55,267 nt of DNA from Actinomycetes bacterium (GCA_025356335.1 JANXUF010000026.1:1-55267); one strand, 5' to 3'; shown: positions 18,440 to 27,513, counted from the stretch's first letter. Numbers and translations: made by a program. The notes: generated by a model from the sequence alone, not told the origin.

Positions 18440-19606
18440 CTACTGGTCGTTCCGGCCGGCGACGATGGTGACGGTCGTGACACCGGCGTCGGTCGATATC
18501 GAGACGGTCAACGAAGCCGAACCCTCGGCGAAGTCGAGCGCCGTCGCCGGTGTGTCGAGGGTTGGTTCGTTCGTCTGCTTCCAACCGGACTTCGGCAGTT
18601 CCCGACTGTAGAACGCTGCCGTGTCAGCGAGACTCGCGGCAGTGGTGTAACTCAGCACACCTGGTTCACTGTCGAGGTCTGCCGCATCCGGGAGCTGCGG
18701 AACACTGAGCAGACCTGCAGGACAATCAGGCGGGATCGGCGGCACGACTGCTGTGTTGATCTCCGTCAAGGAGTAGTTCCACGTCAGCGTTCCTTCGATC
18801 CCGTCACCGAAATAGTCCGCTTTGGCGATCGTCGTCAGCGCGTACTTGACGACGTAGCCGCCGGTCGTCGCGATCCAGGCTTCGCCAGTGGATTTTGCCT
18901 GGCCGGCAAGGCCAACGGCGTGTTCGTCGAACGTGTAGTGATCCGTCGGTGTGCCATCGACGGGTTCAGCACCGGCAGCGACAGCACCGTGCAGATCGCT
19001 GAGCAGATCAGCAGGTTCCAACGGGAGTTGGGCAATGGTGCCTGGCGAGGTCGGAGCGGCCGTACACGCCTTTTTGCCGCGACGCTCGTACGAGACCCCT
19101 GCGGAATCGGCGATCAGGACCGCGTCGAGATCTACGAGGTTGCCCGTCTTGTCGAGTGTCACCTGATCTGCGGCAGGGCTCTTCGCCGCCAGCTTGACGT
19201 ACGTCTTCGTCCAGGCACTCTGCTGCCCAGCGATCGTGCCGCTGAACGAGAGTGCCAACGTCGCGTGGTAGCTCGTCAGACTGGCCAACCCGGCTGCGGT
19301 GTCGGTCAGTGTGAAGGCTCCGGTACCGCCGGCGAGCGGGGCAACGAACGTGACGGGAACCGTCGAGAAGGTGGTGGGAGTCGGTGGCAGCGTCGTCGTC
19401 GAGGCGGCGGTCGTCGGCGGGTTCGTCGTCGAGGCGACCGTCGATGGTGTCGGTGACGTGCCGCCCGGCGGTGACGGTACTGCGCTGACGACGGGGGTGA
19501 TCGACGACGGTGCAGTTGTGGCAGGGGCTGCCGTCTTCGTTGACGAACACGACACGATCGCCAGCGAAGCGATGCTTGCGACGACGAGGGAGCGAAGCGA
19601 ACGCAC
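18440..19606 (-). CDS. putative lipoprotein with Ser/Thr/Pro-rich linker
   Basis: 388 residues. The signal peptide ends in a lipobox (SLAIVSCSS, Cys20). A low-complexity linker of Thr, Ser, Pro and Ala follows to about residue 85, then a beta-rich domain with TSYHATLALSFSGT, the kind of start seen in LppX/LprG-like lipid-binding lipoproteins; similarity is too weak to name a family. Start is a GTG at 19606, only 3 bp after the stop of the secreted protein upstream, so the two are co-transcribed. Probably anchored on the outer face of the cytoplasmic membrane. Confidence 0.75.
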   Translation of the reverse strand: MRSLRSLVVASIASLAIVSCSSTKTAAPATTAPSSITPVVSAVPSPPGGTSPTPSTVASTTNPPTTAASTTTLPPTPTTFSTVPVTFVAPLAGGTGAFTLTDTAAGLASLTSYHATLALSFSGTIAGQQSAWTKTYVKLAAKSPAADQVTLDKTGNLVDLDAVLIADSAGVSYERRGKKACTAAPTSPGTIAQLPLEPADLLSDLHGAVAAGAEPVDGTPTDHYTFDEHAVGLAGQAKSTGEAWIATTGGYVVKYALTTIAKADYFGDGIEGTLTWNYSLTEINTAVVPPIPPDCPAGLLSVPQLPDAADLDSEPGVLSYTTAASLADTAAFYSRELPKSGWKQTNEPTLDTPATALDFAEGSASLTVSISTDAGVTTVTIVAGRNDQ

Positions 19607-19609
19607 GGG

Positions 19610-20567
19610 TCAGCCCTTGACCGGGGTGACGATGATCGTCACCTTCCCCGGAAAGACGGTGCCTCCATATGTCTGGAGCACCGTCAGCGTTCCTCCGGTC
19701 GGGGCGATCTCCATGTCGAGCGGGTCGAGCTGATAGTCGGTCAGCGGCGCGGCGACTGACGCAGGACCGCACTTTTCGATCGCCGCCGCACCGACCGGTT
19801 GATAAGCGAAATGGAGCGACAGTTCGCCATCGATCAACCCTCCGTTGATGATCACTGGACTCGGATCACCGAACGCCTGACGAACCAGGCACCCGGATTG
19901 GAACCTCGAGCCGATCCAGGTCGATGTTCCCGTGCCGGCGAAGTTCCCGTCGGCGTCCGCCTTGACCAGCGCCCGCCTCATGCTGATGACGATCGGCGGA
20001 TAGATGATGTCCGGGGTTGCCCCTGCCGTTCGGCGGAAAGCGGGTCACCGTGGTGATGCGGTAGTTGCAGATCTTGATCTCGATGCCGACGGGAAACGAA
20101 ACGTAGCCCGTTGCGGCCTCGACGCCTGCGACAATGCCTTGGAATTGCAGCGTCGTCTTGCCCGGCTTCTTTCCGGCGGTGAACTGGAATTCGACGCTGT
20201 CGACCGGGTCGAGGTTGAAACCGGTCTGCTGAAAGGATGAGCCGCCCTTGCGGGTATTGGAGAACGAGCCGAGGTTGGGGTCGTCGATGTAGGCCTCGAC
20301 CTTGACCCCTGCGACCGGTTTCGGAGCGAGGTCGCCGGCCACCGGAGTGCGATTGACGATCACTGTGTAGTGCACGGTCTCACCGATACAGATGGACGTC
20401 CGCGGGTTGACGACGTCCATGTAGTAGCGGTAGGCGACGGTGGCGTCCGCTGCTCGGGCCGGCGCTGTGGGGAGAGGAACAAACGCCACCAACCCGACGA
20501 TGACGATGACGGTGACACAGATGAACCAGCGTGATCGACCGATCCATGTGTGCGGGAGCTGCGGCAT
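19610..20567 (-). pseudogene. secreted protein of unknown function, broken by a one-base frameshift
   Basis: From the ATG at 20567 the protein has a signal sequence (RSRWFICVTVIVIVGLVAFV, cleavage after PARA) and a beta-rich segment with ICIGETVHYTVIVNRTP and KTTLQFQGIVAG. The frame then degenerates after TRFPPNGRG near 20030. Reading one base further on, at the run of four Gs, restores ATPDIIYPPIVISMRRALV and continues to the stop at 19610. The two halves clearly belong to one polypeptide of about 320 residues. An extra G in a homopolymer could be a sequencing error or a real mutation. It lies just upstream of the lipoprotein gene. Confidence 0.65.
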
Positions 20568-20664
20568 CGAGGATCCCCATCCTGTTGGTGGCCTCAACCG
20601 TCACCAACGACGACCGGGATGCCAACACAACCTGAGCTGGGGTTTTGCCGGGTTCAGCGCGCTG

Positions 20665-21501
20665 TCACGGCGTGGCGATGGTCGCCGGACCGTCGTTGCC
20701 TGCACGCCACAGTGCAATCGCCAGGTGATCGGCAAGCGCGACGGCGATACGGCGTTCCTCCAGACGTGAGCCGGACCCGGGCTTGGCGACGAGTACGAGT
20801 TGGCCGAGCACCTGACCGGCGAAGACGACCGGGACGGAGACCCCGCCGCTCGGTAGTTCGAACCCCTCGTCGGTGATCTTCATCTCGGTGGCACTCAACG
20901 AACCGGAGCGCTTCAAGGTATGGGCTGCAGTCGATGGGCCACGCTCGAAACGGCAGTCGGCGATGCGCAGTTCTTTGACGAGCAACGATTGGATCGTCGT
21001 CCACACCTCAACGAGCGGCTTGTCGGCTGCGAGCAGTGCTGCGGTGATTTCCAGCATGTGTTGACCTTCGACGTGGCGCTCCGTTTCGGTCTGCAAACGC
21101 CGCCGCCAACTGCTGACCTCGCTGATCACCAGCCCGATGGCGACGAGCAGGAGCACCGTCACGACGTCTTTCCCATCGTTGATCCGAAGTGAGTGGTATG
21201 GCGTCGTGTGAAAGAAGTTGTAGGCCAGCGCGGCGGCGAGGGCGGTGACGACGCCTGCCATTCTGCTTGCCATCGCCGCCGAGACCACGACACAGGTGAG
21301 CACGAGGGCGACGTTCGTCGAACCGACCTGCGAGCGGATGCCGGAGGCCAGGCCGGCGATCAAGATGGCGGCGATCGGTCCTGCGGCCACGGCGATCGAA
21401 TCAGACCGCTTTTTCCCCGGCTTCCGTGACGCTGCAACCGTGGTCGACGCAGGCCTCTTCGAACTGTCTGATGGTGTCGTGTCCGAGATGTTGGTCTGCA
21501 T
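20665..21501 (-). CDS. DUF4118 membrane protein with GAF-like domain
   Basis: About 278 residues. After a charged N-terminus come four membrane helices (PIAAILIAGLASGI; LVLTCVVVSAAMASRMAG; VTALAAALAYNFFHT; VVTVLLLVAIGLVISEV). This is the DUF4118 module of KdpD-type sensors, including the YNFFHTTPYHSLRI motif. A coiled linker and a GAF-like domain follow (LPSGGVSVPVVFAGQVLGQLV). There is no histidine-kinase domain, so it may sense without phosphorylating or partner with another protein. I chose ATG 21501 (MQTNISD). Confidence 0.82.
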   Translation of the reverse strand: MQTNISDTTPSDSSKRPASTTVAASRKPGKKRSDSIAVAAGPIAAILIAGLASGIRSQVGSTNVALVLTCVVVSAAMASRMAGVVTALAAALAYNFFHTTPYHSLRINDGKDVVTVLLLVAIGLVISEVSSWRRRLQTETERHVEGQHMLEITAALLAADKPLVEVWTTIQSLLVKELRIADCRFERGPSTAAHTLKRSGSLSATEMKITDEGFELPSGGVSVPVVFAGQVLGQLVLVAKPGSGSRLEERRIAVALADHLAIALWRAGNDGPATIATP

Positions 21502-21613
21502 CGTGAACCTCCTCGTTCTCGCTGCCCGTCGAGTCAACACCCACCGGGAAACCGAAGGCCAATGTCTCCACCGTAACGCAGACGGTGCTCGCCGTCTCGA
21601 AGATCAGTAGCTC

Positions 21614-22447
21614 TTAATGAGATCTCTGCGAAGTCAGTCGGCTCAGTGCCGTCTCGGCGGCATCAATATCCTGGCGAGGGGCATGGTGCAGTCGCGACAG
21701 GTACGTCACGGCGACGAAGCCGTCCTCGACCGTTTTGCCATCGCTCCCCGACGGCAACGACAGGCCATCCCCCCACGACATGGCGACGGTGTAGGCACCC
21801 TCGTAGCCGATCTTCGGCTGGAGCGTTGCCGTCGATACGCGTCGCGGCGGATCGACGCCGACATCGGCATGTCGCCACCCCCGGAGTTCGTCGACGGCGA
21901 CGTTCGGCACATTGAGATTGACGACGACGGGATCGCTCGGCATATCGGCGATCAGGCCCTCGGCGAACGAACTGGCAACCGCCGCCGCTGTGTCCCAGTG
22001 CTGCCCGACGATCATCTCGTCCCACGCTTGACCTTCGACCCCGAGGCCGGTGACCGCCTGGCTGACGGCGATGCCGGACACGCCTCCGTTGCGACCGGTC
22101 AGCGCCGCTCCGATCGTTCCGGAATGGTAGACGGCCCTGCCGACATTGGCCCCGGGATTGATCCCCGAGACGATCAGATCGAACGGCGAACCGAACGTGC
22201 CCATCCTGGCGAAGAAAACGCACAACGCCGGCGGACCGGTGACAGACCAAGCCTGCGTCACTCCACTGATCGTCTCGTGGCGAACCTCCGGCTGGATCAG
22301 GTGGAGGGCCCCGAGGCTCGCGCTCGCTCCTGAATATTCGGCATTCGGCGCCACGACGACCACCTCACCGTGAAGGGCCATTCTTCGTGCGAGGACATGC
22401 AGTCCCACCGAGTCGATGCCGTCGTCGTTCGTCACCAGAATCCGCAT
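21614..22447 (-). CDS. surE: 5'/3'-nucleotidase SurE
   Basis: A stationary-phase nucleoside-monophosphate phosphatase of 277 residues. The N-terminal MRILVTNDDGIDSVGLHVLA holds the metal-binding Asp pair (NDD), followed by VVAPNAEYSGAS with the conserved Asn and Ser, and FDLIVSGINPGANVG with the catalytic Asn. Length fits the family (about 250-280). It is divergent from the SDR gene, with 100 bp between them. Confidence 0.93.
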   Translation of the reverse strand: MRILVTNDDGIDSVGLHVLARRMALHGEVVVVAPNAEYSGASASLGALHLIQPEVRHETISGVTQAWSVTGPPALCVFFARMGTFGSPFDLIVSGINPGANVGRAVYHSGTIGAALTGRNGGVSGIAVSQAVTGLGVEGQAWDEMIVGQHWDTAAAVASSFAEGLIADMPSDPVVVNLNVPNVAVDELRGWRHADVGVDPPRRVSTATLQPKIGYEGAYTVAMSWGDGLSLPSGSDGKTVEDGFVAVTYLSRLHHAPRQDIDAAETALSRLTSQRSH

Positions 22448-22547
22448 CCCTTCATCCTGGCGTCGACAGCAGCTCGTCGATGCATCCGTGCCGCCCTTCG
22501 TCGGAGCCTCCGGCCAATCCCTCGGTAAACGTCGTTATCGTGGCGAG

Positions 22548-24104
22548 GTGAGCGACGGAGCCGACCAATCCCTCGAGGAGCGATTGCGTTGGGCCACGGA
22601 ACTCCTCGAACTCGTCGCTGCGGATCGCCGACTGCTTGGCAGCCTGTCGGTCGAGAATCGCACACGTCTGTTGAATGCGGCAGCGGATGTGTTCTGTCCC
22701 GATGTCGATCAGCGGCGTCGACAATCGAAGCTGCGAGCGCGGCAGCGGCGGACGGATCATGTCGACAACGCCGAAACGGTGCTCGCCGGTACCGGGATCC
22801 GCGCGCTCCGGAGCAAGGCTGTGTACACGACGCCGAATGTCTTTCCGTCCGTCGACGATGTGTCGGTGACGGTCGACGATGCCGGCTTCCGCGAGGTCCT
22901 CGAGCCGCAGCACTGTTATGTCTGCAAGCGGATGTATTCGCAGGTTCATCACTTCTACGACCAGCTGTGCCCCGACTGCGCGCAGGTGAACTACGCCAAA
23001 CGGACCGAGACAGCCGATCTTCGTGGTCGCCTCGCATTGCTCACCGGCGGACGCGTCAAGATCGGCTACCAGGCGGGCATCAAGCTGCTGCGCGCCGGCG
23101 CCTCGTTGATCGTGACGACCCGGTTTCCACGCGACAGTGCCGTGAGGTATGCACACGAGCCGGACTTCGGGGAGTGGGCCGACCGTCTGGAGATCTACGG
23201 CCTCGACCTGCGTCATACCCCGAGCGTCGAGGCCTTCTGCCGGCATCTCTGCTCGACCCGCGACCGGCTCGACTTCATCGTCAACAACGCTTGTCAGACG
23301 GTTCGCAGGCCTCCCGATTTCTACCGCCACATGATCGAGTTGGAGACTGCCTCCGTCGCGACGATGCCTGCTCACGTACGGGCATTGCTCGGCTCGTACG
23401 AAGGGTTACGAGGATACGAACTGCTGCAACCGTCCGTCGGTGCGGCGTCGACGATTCCTGCGCTGGCGTCGATGCGGACCGATCCGTCGTTGGCCGGGTT
23501 GACGCAGGCCGCCGAACTCTCGCAGACGATATTGCTCGACGAGGACCTGTCGAGCAACGAGAGTCTTTTCCCCACGGGGCGACTCGACCAGGATCTGCAG
23601 CAGGTCGACCTGCGCGGTCGGAACTCGTGGCGGTTGCTGCTCGACGAAGTGTCCTCGGTCGAGTTGCTCGAAACGCAACTCGTCAACGCCGTCGCGCCGT
23701 TCGTCCTCAATGGCAGACTCAAACCGTTGATGCTGCGATCGCCCGAACGGGACAAACACATCGTCAACGTCTCCGCAGTCGAAGGGCAGTTCTACCGCAA
23801 GATGAAGACGACCCGCCATCCGCACACGAATATGGCCAAGGCGGCGTTGAACATGATGACCCGTACGTCAGCCGCTGACTATCACAGCGACGGCATCCAC
23901 ATGAACAGTGTCGACACCGGTTGGGTCAGCGACGAGGACCCGCAGGAGATCGCCTTACGCAAGCGGGCGGACGAGCGCTTCCACCCGCCGCTCGACATCG
24001 TCGATGGTGCTGCCAGGATCATCGACCCGATCATCGATGGCTTCAACACCGGAACCCATCGATGGGGACAATTCCTCAAGGACTACATGCCGACCGACTG
24101 GTGA
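22548..24104 (+). CDS. SDR-family oxidoreductase with internal zinc ribbon
   Basis: 518 residues. The N-terminal third is helical and contains a four-cysteine ribbon (CYVCKRMYS ... LCPDC). A short-chain dehydrogenase fold follows: ALLTGGRVKIGYQAGIKLLR in place of the usual TGxxxGIG, FIVNNACQTVRR for NNAG, NVSAVEGQF and HTNMAKAALNMM, where the usual Tyr of YxxxK is not in place (HxxxK). A 120-residue insertion separates NNAC from the catalytic region. The loss of the classic Tyr and the altered glycine motif make the activity uncertain. Start GTG 22548 avoids overlap with surE. Substrate unknown. Confidence 0.75.
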   Translation: MSDGADQSLEERLRWATELLELVAADRRLLGSLSVENRTRLLNAAADVFCPDVDQRRRQSKLRARQRRTDHVDNAETVLAGTGIRALRSKAVYTTPNVFPSVDDVSVTVDDAGFREVLEPQHCYVCKRMYSQVHHFYDQLCPDCAQVNYAKRTETADLRGRLALLTGGRVKIGYQAGIKLLRAGASLIVTTRFPRDSAVRYAHEPDFGEWADRLEIYGLDLRHTPSVEAFCRHLCSTRDRLDFIVNNACQTVRRPPDFYRHMIELETASVATMPAHVRALLGSYEGLRGYELLQPSVGAASTIPALASMRTDPSLAGLTQAAELSQTILLDEDLSSNESLFPTGRLDQDLQQVDLRGRNSWRLLLDEVSSVELLETQLVNAVAPFVLNGRLKPLMLRSPERDKHIVNVSAVEGQFYRKMKTTRHPHTNMAKAALNMMTRTSAADYHSDGIHMNSVDTGWVSDEDPQEIALRKRADERFHPPLDIVDGAARIIDPIIDGFNTGTHRWGQFLKDYMPTDW

Positions 24105-24105
24105 C

Positions 24106-24351
24106 ATGGGTGAGTTCTGCGAGCTGGTGAGATCAGTGGCGGCGTATTCGGTGAAGGAAGTGGCCGGCGCCAAGTCTCGACCGGACACGGCCATCGGCCA
24201 GATGATCGACGTGATCGTAGGTATGGAAGACGTCGAAGCCAGCGGCCTCGGCGCGGAGCGCATCCGTCCGGCACACACCGGTGTGTGCAGCTGTCCGCGG
24301 AGATATCAGCCGACGGTGTTGATCTTGACCGGTTGGAGGACGAGTTCGTAG
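24106..24351 (+). CDS. possible small hypothetical protein
   Basis: The frame starts 1 bp after the SDR stop and gives MGEFCELVRSVAAYSVKEVA, later TAIGQMIDVIVGMEDVEASG, 81 residues. The composition looks protein-like and no better use is seen for this stretch. Its last 46 bp overlap the end of the converging PPOX gene, so the real end may be earlier or the frame may be non-coding. I recognise no family. Confidence 0.25.
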   Translation: MGEFCELVRSVAAYSVKEVAGAKSRPDTAIGQMIDVIVGMEDVEASGLGAERIRPAHTGVCSCPRRYQPTVLILTGWRTSS

Positions 24352-24704
24352 CGGTGATCGTCCGGTCCGTCGATGTCACGGACGTTGAACGGGTTGCCGT
24401 AGTGGGCGATCAGGCGGTCGGTGAACGCCAGGTCGGTGTCGACGGCGATCGAAAGGTTCGCACGCACCTCGATGGCGTGCATCTGATTGGTCGGATCGAG
24501 GATGAAGAGTGTCGCCTGCGGACGGGCGGCGATGTTCTTGAATTTCTGTCGATTGCCGTTGAGCGACAGCTTGAGCTTGCCGTCCTCGAACAGGTACCAC
24601 AGCGCTGTCACCTGTTGGAGGCCATCCTTGCCAACCGTCGAAAGCGTCGCCGTGAGCGCCGCCTGCAGTAGGTCGAGGTGGGAATCGGGGAATGACGCAG
24701 TCAT
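24306..24704 (-). CDS. PPOX-class F420-dependent oxidoreductase
   Basis: A 132-residue split-barrel enzyme. Segments ALTATLSTVGKDGLQQVTAL, LSLNGNRQKFKNIAARPQAT and VRANLSIAVDTDLAF match the F420-binding PPOX subfamily of actinobacteria, which reduces small substrates or quinones. I used ATG 24704 because it begins the conserved part. It is the last gene of a minus-strand set, 87 bp after the DoxX gene. Confidence 0.82.
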   Translation of the reverse strand: MTASFPDSHLDLLQAALTATLSTVGKDGLQQVTALWYLFEDGKLKLSLNGNRQKFKNIAARPQATLFILDPTNQMHAIEVRANLSIAVDTDLAFTDRLIAHYGNPFNVRDIDGPDDHRYELVLQPVKINTVG

Positions 24705-24791
24705 GGAGGTTCCTCGGGTTCGCCGGCCGATGAGGGCCGTGGGGCATTGGCTCGTTGAGGCCGAGCAGTGCAACCGTCGACGACGAATCGA

Positions 24792-25232
24792 TTATTCCCG
24801 ACCAGACACGTCGTCTTTCACGGTGATGGCGGAGCGGCCCTTGCGGACTCGGAGTGCGAGCCAGATCAACGGGAGCTGCAATGGCAGGCGACCGTAGGCG
24901 ATCAGGCGCTGGGGGAGTGAGCGCGATTTCCAGTCGATTGCCATCTGCACGTTGGCCGGCAGTACGGCGATGAACAACAGCGCAGCCAGTCCGGCGCCGA
25001 GGCGTCGAGTTCGCGGCATGGCAATTGTCCCGGCGACGATCATTTCGGCGACTCCGCTCGCGTAGGTCCACATCCTTGGCGACCCCGGAAGCGCGTGCGG
25101 CACGATCCCGTCGAACCCTTTGGGCGCAACGAAGTGGGTGACGCCTGCGCCGCCGAGCAGTGCAACGAGCCCGAACGTCATCCGACTTACGGCGGTGGTC
25201 GCCGTCGATCGTTCGATGGAGGCCGAGGTCAT
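24792..25232 (-). CDS. DoxX-like membrane protein
   Basis: 146 residues with four predicted membrane helices (MTFGLVALLGGAGVTHFVAP; MWTYASGVAEMIVAGTIA; LGAGLAALLFIAVLPANVQM; LPLQLPLIWLALRV). The pattern GxTHFVAPxxFxxIVP and LPANVQMA is typical of the DoxX-like family, some members of which serve in redox or respiratory complexes. It overlaps the upstream GNAT stop by 4 bp. Confidence 0.82.
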   Translation of the reverse strand: MTSASIERSTATTAVSRMTFGLVALLGGAGVTHFVAPKGFDGIVPHALPGSPRMWTYASGVAEMIVAGTIAMPRTRRLGAGLAALLFIAVLPANVQMAIDWKSRSLPQRLIAYGRLPLQLPLIWLALRVRKGRSAITVKDDVSGRE

Positions 25233-25522
25233 GCGCGCAAGTCCGCGTACTCGGGATGTTGGGCGATGAACTCGGCGACATACCAGCAGTGTGCGGCGAC
25301 ATGTTTGTGTGTGGCCCTGGCATCGTCCAGTGCTCGCCTGACGACGACTGCTGCCAGGCCGCGCCCGCGGAATGCCGGTTCGGTGAACGTGTGCGCGAAG
25401 GTCGTCGTGTCACCGTCGATCGCGTAGTCGGCAAAGCATGCGACTCGCCCGTCGATCGTCAACTCGTAGCGTGAGAGCACAGTATTGTCGACCACAGCAT
25501 CACGCTCGTCGGCGTTGCTCAT
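25229..25522 (-). CDS. small GNAT-type acetyltransferase (YjdJ-like)
   Basis: A 97-residue minimal GNAT domain. RYELTIDGRVACFADYAIDG and FAHTFTEPAFRGRGLAAVVV contain the acetyl-CoA loop (RGRGLA), and HCWYVAEFIAQHPEY is the usual C-terminus of this subfamily. The substrate is unknown. The start codon overlaps the upstream stop by one base. Confidence 0.85.
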   Translation of the reverse strand: MSNADERDAVVDNTVLSRYELTIDGRVACFADYAIDGDTTTFAHTFTEPAFRGRGLAAVVVRRALDDARATHKHVAAHCWYVAEFIAQHPEYADLRA

Positions 25523-26247
25523 CAGCGGTCTTCTGCCGGAAGCGCTCCGGCCGGAACATCGCCGACCGGGGCGATCTCGACGACCGCAGGCAGTTCCGTC
25601 ACCGGGGCCGTCGCCGTCGGAGTGGAATCGTCCGGCGGGGTGACGTCGTGCGGCGGGTTTGCGGATCTGTCGGACGGCGGTTCCCCGACGTCGTTCGGAG
25701 CCACGGCCACAGCTGCCGTCTCGTCGTCCAACGCCTTGCGGACCTGGGCGATCGTGTCAGGTGCGAGGTTTGCGTAGACGAGGTGGCCGCCGGAAAAGCG
25801 CTCGAGTTCGTGCACGGTCTTGGTGGTGTCGAACTCGCCGAGCAGCAGGATCACCGTGAAGGTCCCCGGCTGGACAGCCTCACGGAACCACGCAACCCAC
25901 TCGTCGGGCACGCCGAGATCGATGATTTTCGCCCGTGCAATACCTGTCCCGGCACCGATCGCCGCGCCGGCGATCCAGCCGACAGGGCCACCGAGGATCA
26001 GGCCGAACAGCCCAGCCCACGTGGCGCCGGACAATGCGCTGCGCAACGGCTGCGGGTCGATCGTCTCGCGGACATGCGTCTTACCGTCCGCATCCTTCGT
26101 GACCGACACGGCATCGCGCAACTGCAGGGTGCCCTTCGACGCCAGGCGGTAGGCAGCGGTGAGGAACTCTTGAGCGCGAAACGCATCATCGAAGGAAATC
26201 CCGACGATCGTGTCCGGACGGGCGGATGGATCCGTATGGGTGTTCAT
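25522..26247 (-). CDS. DUF1269-family membrane-associated protein
   Basis: 241 residues. The N-terminus (IVGISFDDAFRAQEFLTAAY, then KGTLQLRDAVSVTKDADGK) and a glycine-rich hairpin (WAGLFGLILGGPVGWIAGAA) are characteristic of DUF1269. These proteins are often found with stress-response genes; their function is unknown. The last 65 residues are a Pro/Asp/Val-rich tail. It is first in the run DUF1269-GNAT-DoxX-PPOX, whose junctions overlap. Confidence 0.8.
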   Translation of the reverse strand: MNTHTDPSARPDTIVGISFDDAFRAQEFLTAAYRLASKGTLQLRDAVSVTKDADGKTHVRETIDPQPLRSALSGATWAGLFGLILGGPVGWIAGAAIGAGTGIARAKIIDLGVPDEWVAWFREAVQPGTFTVILLLGEFDTTKTVHELERFSGGHLVYANLAPDTIAQVRKALDDETAAVAVAPNDVGEPPSDRSANPPHDVTPPDDSTPTATAPVTELPAVVEIAPVGDVPAGALPAEDR

Positions 26248-26340
26248 GGAACCCCAGTCTGCCGAACAGCAGCGGACAATGCGCAGCTCGCCCCTGTGGA
26301 GTGCCTGTGTGACGACGGAGCAGGATCTGACGTCCTCCGT

Positions 26341-27402
26341 TCAGATGGTGGCTGACAGGAACTGCTCGAGGTAACTCGTCATCTCCGTCGTCGACGTCGA
26401 CGAGATGATGGCGTGGACGACGGCCCGCGCGACAGTGTCGGCGGCGATGGTGAAGACGTCGCCCAATCGGGTGAAGCGATTGTTGACCGGGCGGATGAAG
26501 CCTTCGATCGGCGCTTCCGGCAGGGTCATCGCCCCGGTCGACAGGCTGAAGACGATGTCGCCATCGGTGTAGTTGTGAATCGGGCTGATCGCCCGTGCGA
26601 GTCCGTCGTGGCCTGCACCGGCGAGGCGCGTACACTCCGGCTTGTCCATGCTGACGTTGGTGGCGACGACAGCGAGCGTCGTGTTCAGTGCCCAGCGCTT
26701 GGCCATCAACTCGGTGAAGGCGTCGAGATCGGCCCGCTCCGGACGGTGAAGATGGGCGAATTCGTCACCGATCCCGTAGCGGGTTCCCCACAGTTCTCCG
26801 CTTCGCCGGTCGATGCCGGTGCCACTGGAGTTGAGGACGATGAGCGCCCCGACGACGATCCCGTCAGCGGTGACCGTGCTCGCCGAGCCGACGCCGCCCT
26901 TCAGTACAGCCATGTGTGCGCCCGTTCCTGCGCCGATGGTGCCCTGGGCGATCGGTCGGCCGCGCTTCGCTGCCGTCAACGCGTTCGCGGCAGCCCGCCT
27001 GCCGAAGTCCGCTCCGGGCCGGTTGGCGAATATTCCTCCCGCACCGAGATCGAACAACGCTGCCGTCGGAACGATCGGCACGACGCTCAGCGGATCAGGT
27101 CCGACGCGAAAACCACGACCTCGTTCGGCGAGTAACGTCATCACTCCGCCGGCGGCGTCGAGCCCGAAGGCGCTTCCGCCGGACAGACAGATGGCGTCGA
27201 CCTCACTGACCATGTTGATCGGATCGAGGCAGTCGGTGTCACGCGTCGCCGGGCCCCCACCGCGCACGTCGACCCCGCCGATGGAGTGCACCGGCGGGAC
27301 GATCACCGTCGTTCCTGAGAGCCATCCACGACCGATCCGCTGGTAGTGGCCGACGCCGATCCCGGTGACGTCGGCGATGTCGTTGTTCGGCCCGGGCTGC
27401 AT
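26341..27402 (-). CDS. P1-family (S58) peptidase / NylC-DmpA-type N-terminal nucleophile hydrolase
   Basis: About 353 residues. The N-terminus NDIADVTGIGVGHYQRI, the LSGGSAFGLDAAGGVM region and KGGVGSAST are family hallmarks. Self-cleavage should occur before the second residue of the NTTLAVVAT motif (Asn-Thr, near residue 240 of this start), as in the nylon-oligomer hydrolase NylC, freeing a nucleophile Thr. Members act as aminopeptidases or amidases; the substrate cannot be read from sequence. The longer GTG start at 27438 lies inside a hairpin, so ATG 27402 is preferred. Confidence 0.87.
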   Translation of the reverse strand: MQPGPNNDIADVTGIGVGHYQRIGRGWLSGTTVIVPPVHSIGGVDVRGGGPATRDTDCLDPINMVSEVDAICLSGGSAFGLDAAGGVMTLLAERGRGFRVGPDPLSVVPIVPTAALFDLGAGGIFANRPGADFGRRAAANALTAAKRGRPIAQGTIGAGTGAHMAVLKGGVGSASTVTADGIVVGALIVLNSSGTGIDRRSGELWGTRYGIGDEFAHLHRPERADLDAFTELMAKRWALNTTLAVVATNVSMDKPECTRLAGAGHDGLARAISPIHNYTDGDIVFSLSTGAMTLPEAPIEGFIRPVNNRFTRLGDVFTIAADTVARAVVHAIISSTSTTEMTSYLEQFLSATI

Positions 27403-27428
27403 CGCGCCAACGTAATTGGGGGAGGCCG

Positions 27429-27476
27429 CCCGTGTCACTGAATGTCGCGGTTTCTGCTGACATTCGGTGACACGGG
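27429..27476. repeat. 18-bp inverted repeat between leuS and the P1 peptidase
   Basis: CCCGTGTCACTGAATGTC faces GACATTCGGTGACACGGG around a 12-bp loop; all 18 positions pair, one as T-G. There is no T-tract on either strand, so a plain terminator is unlikely. It may be an operator for the peptidase gene or a dispersed palindromic element. Confidence 0.85.
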
Positions 27477-27513
27477 ACCGAGTCGGCCGGCGCGACCATG
27501 TTGGAGCCGTCAG

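Noticed and set aside
22416..22547. Earlier start of the SDR gene
   Set aside because: It would overlap the divergent surE start; sequence before GTG 22548 is not conserved-looking.
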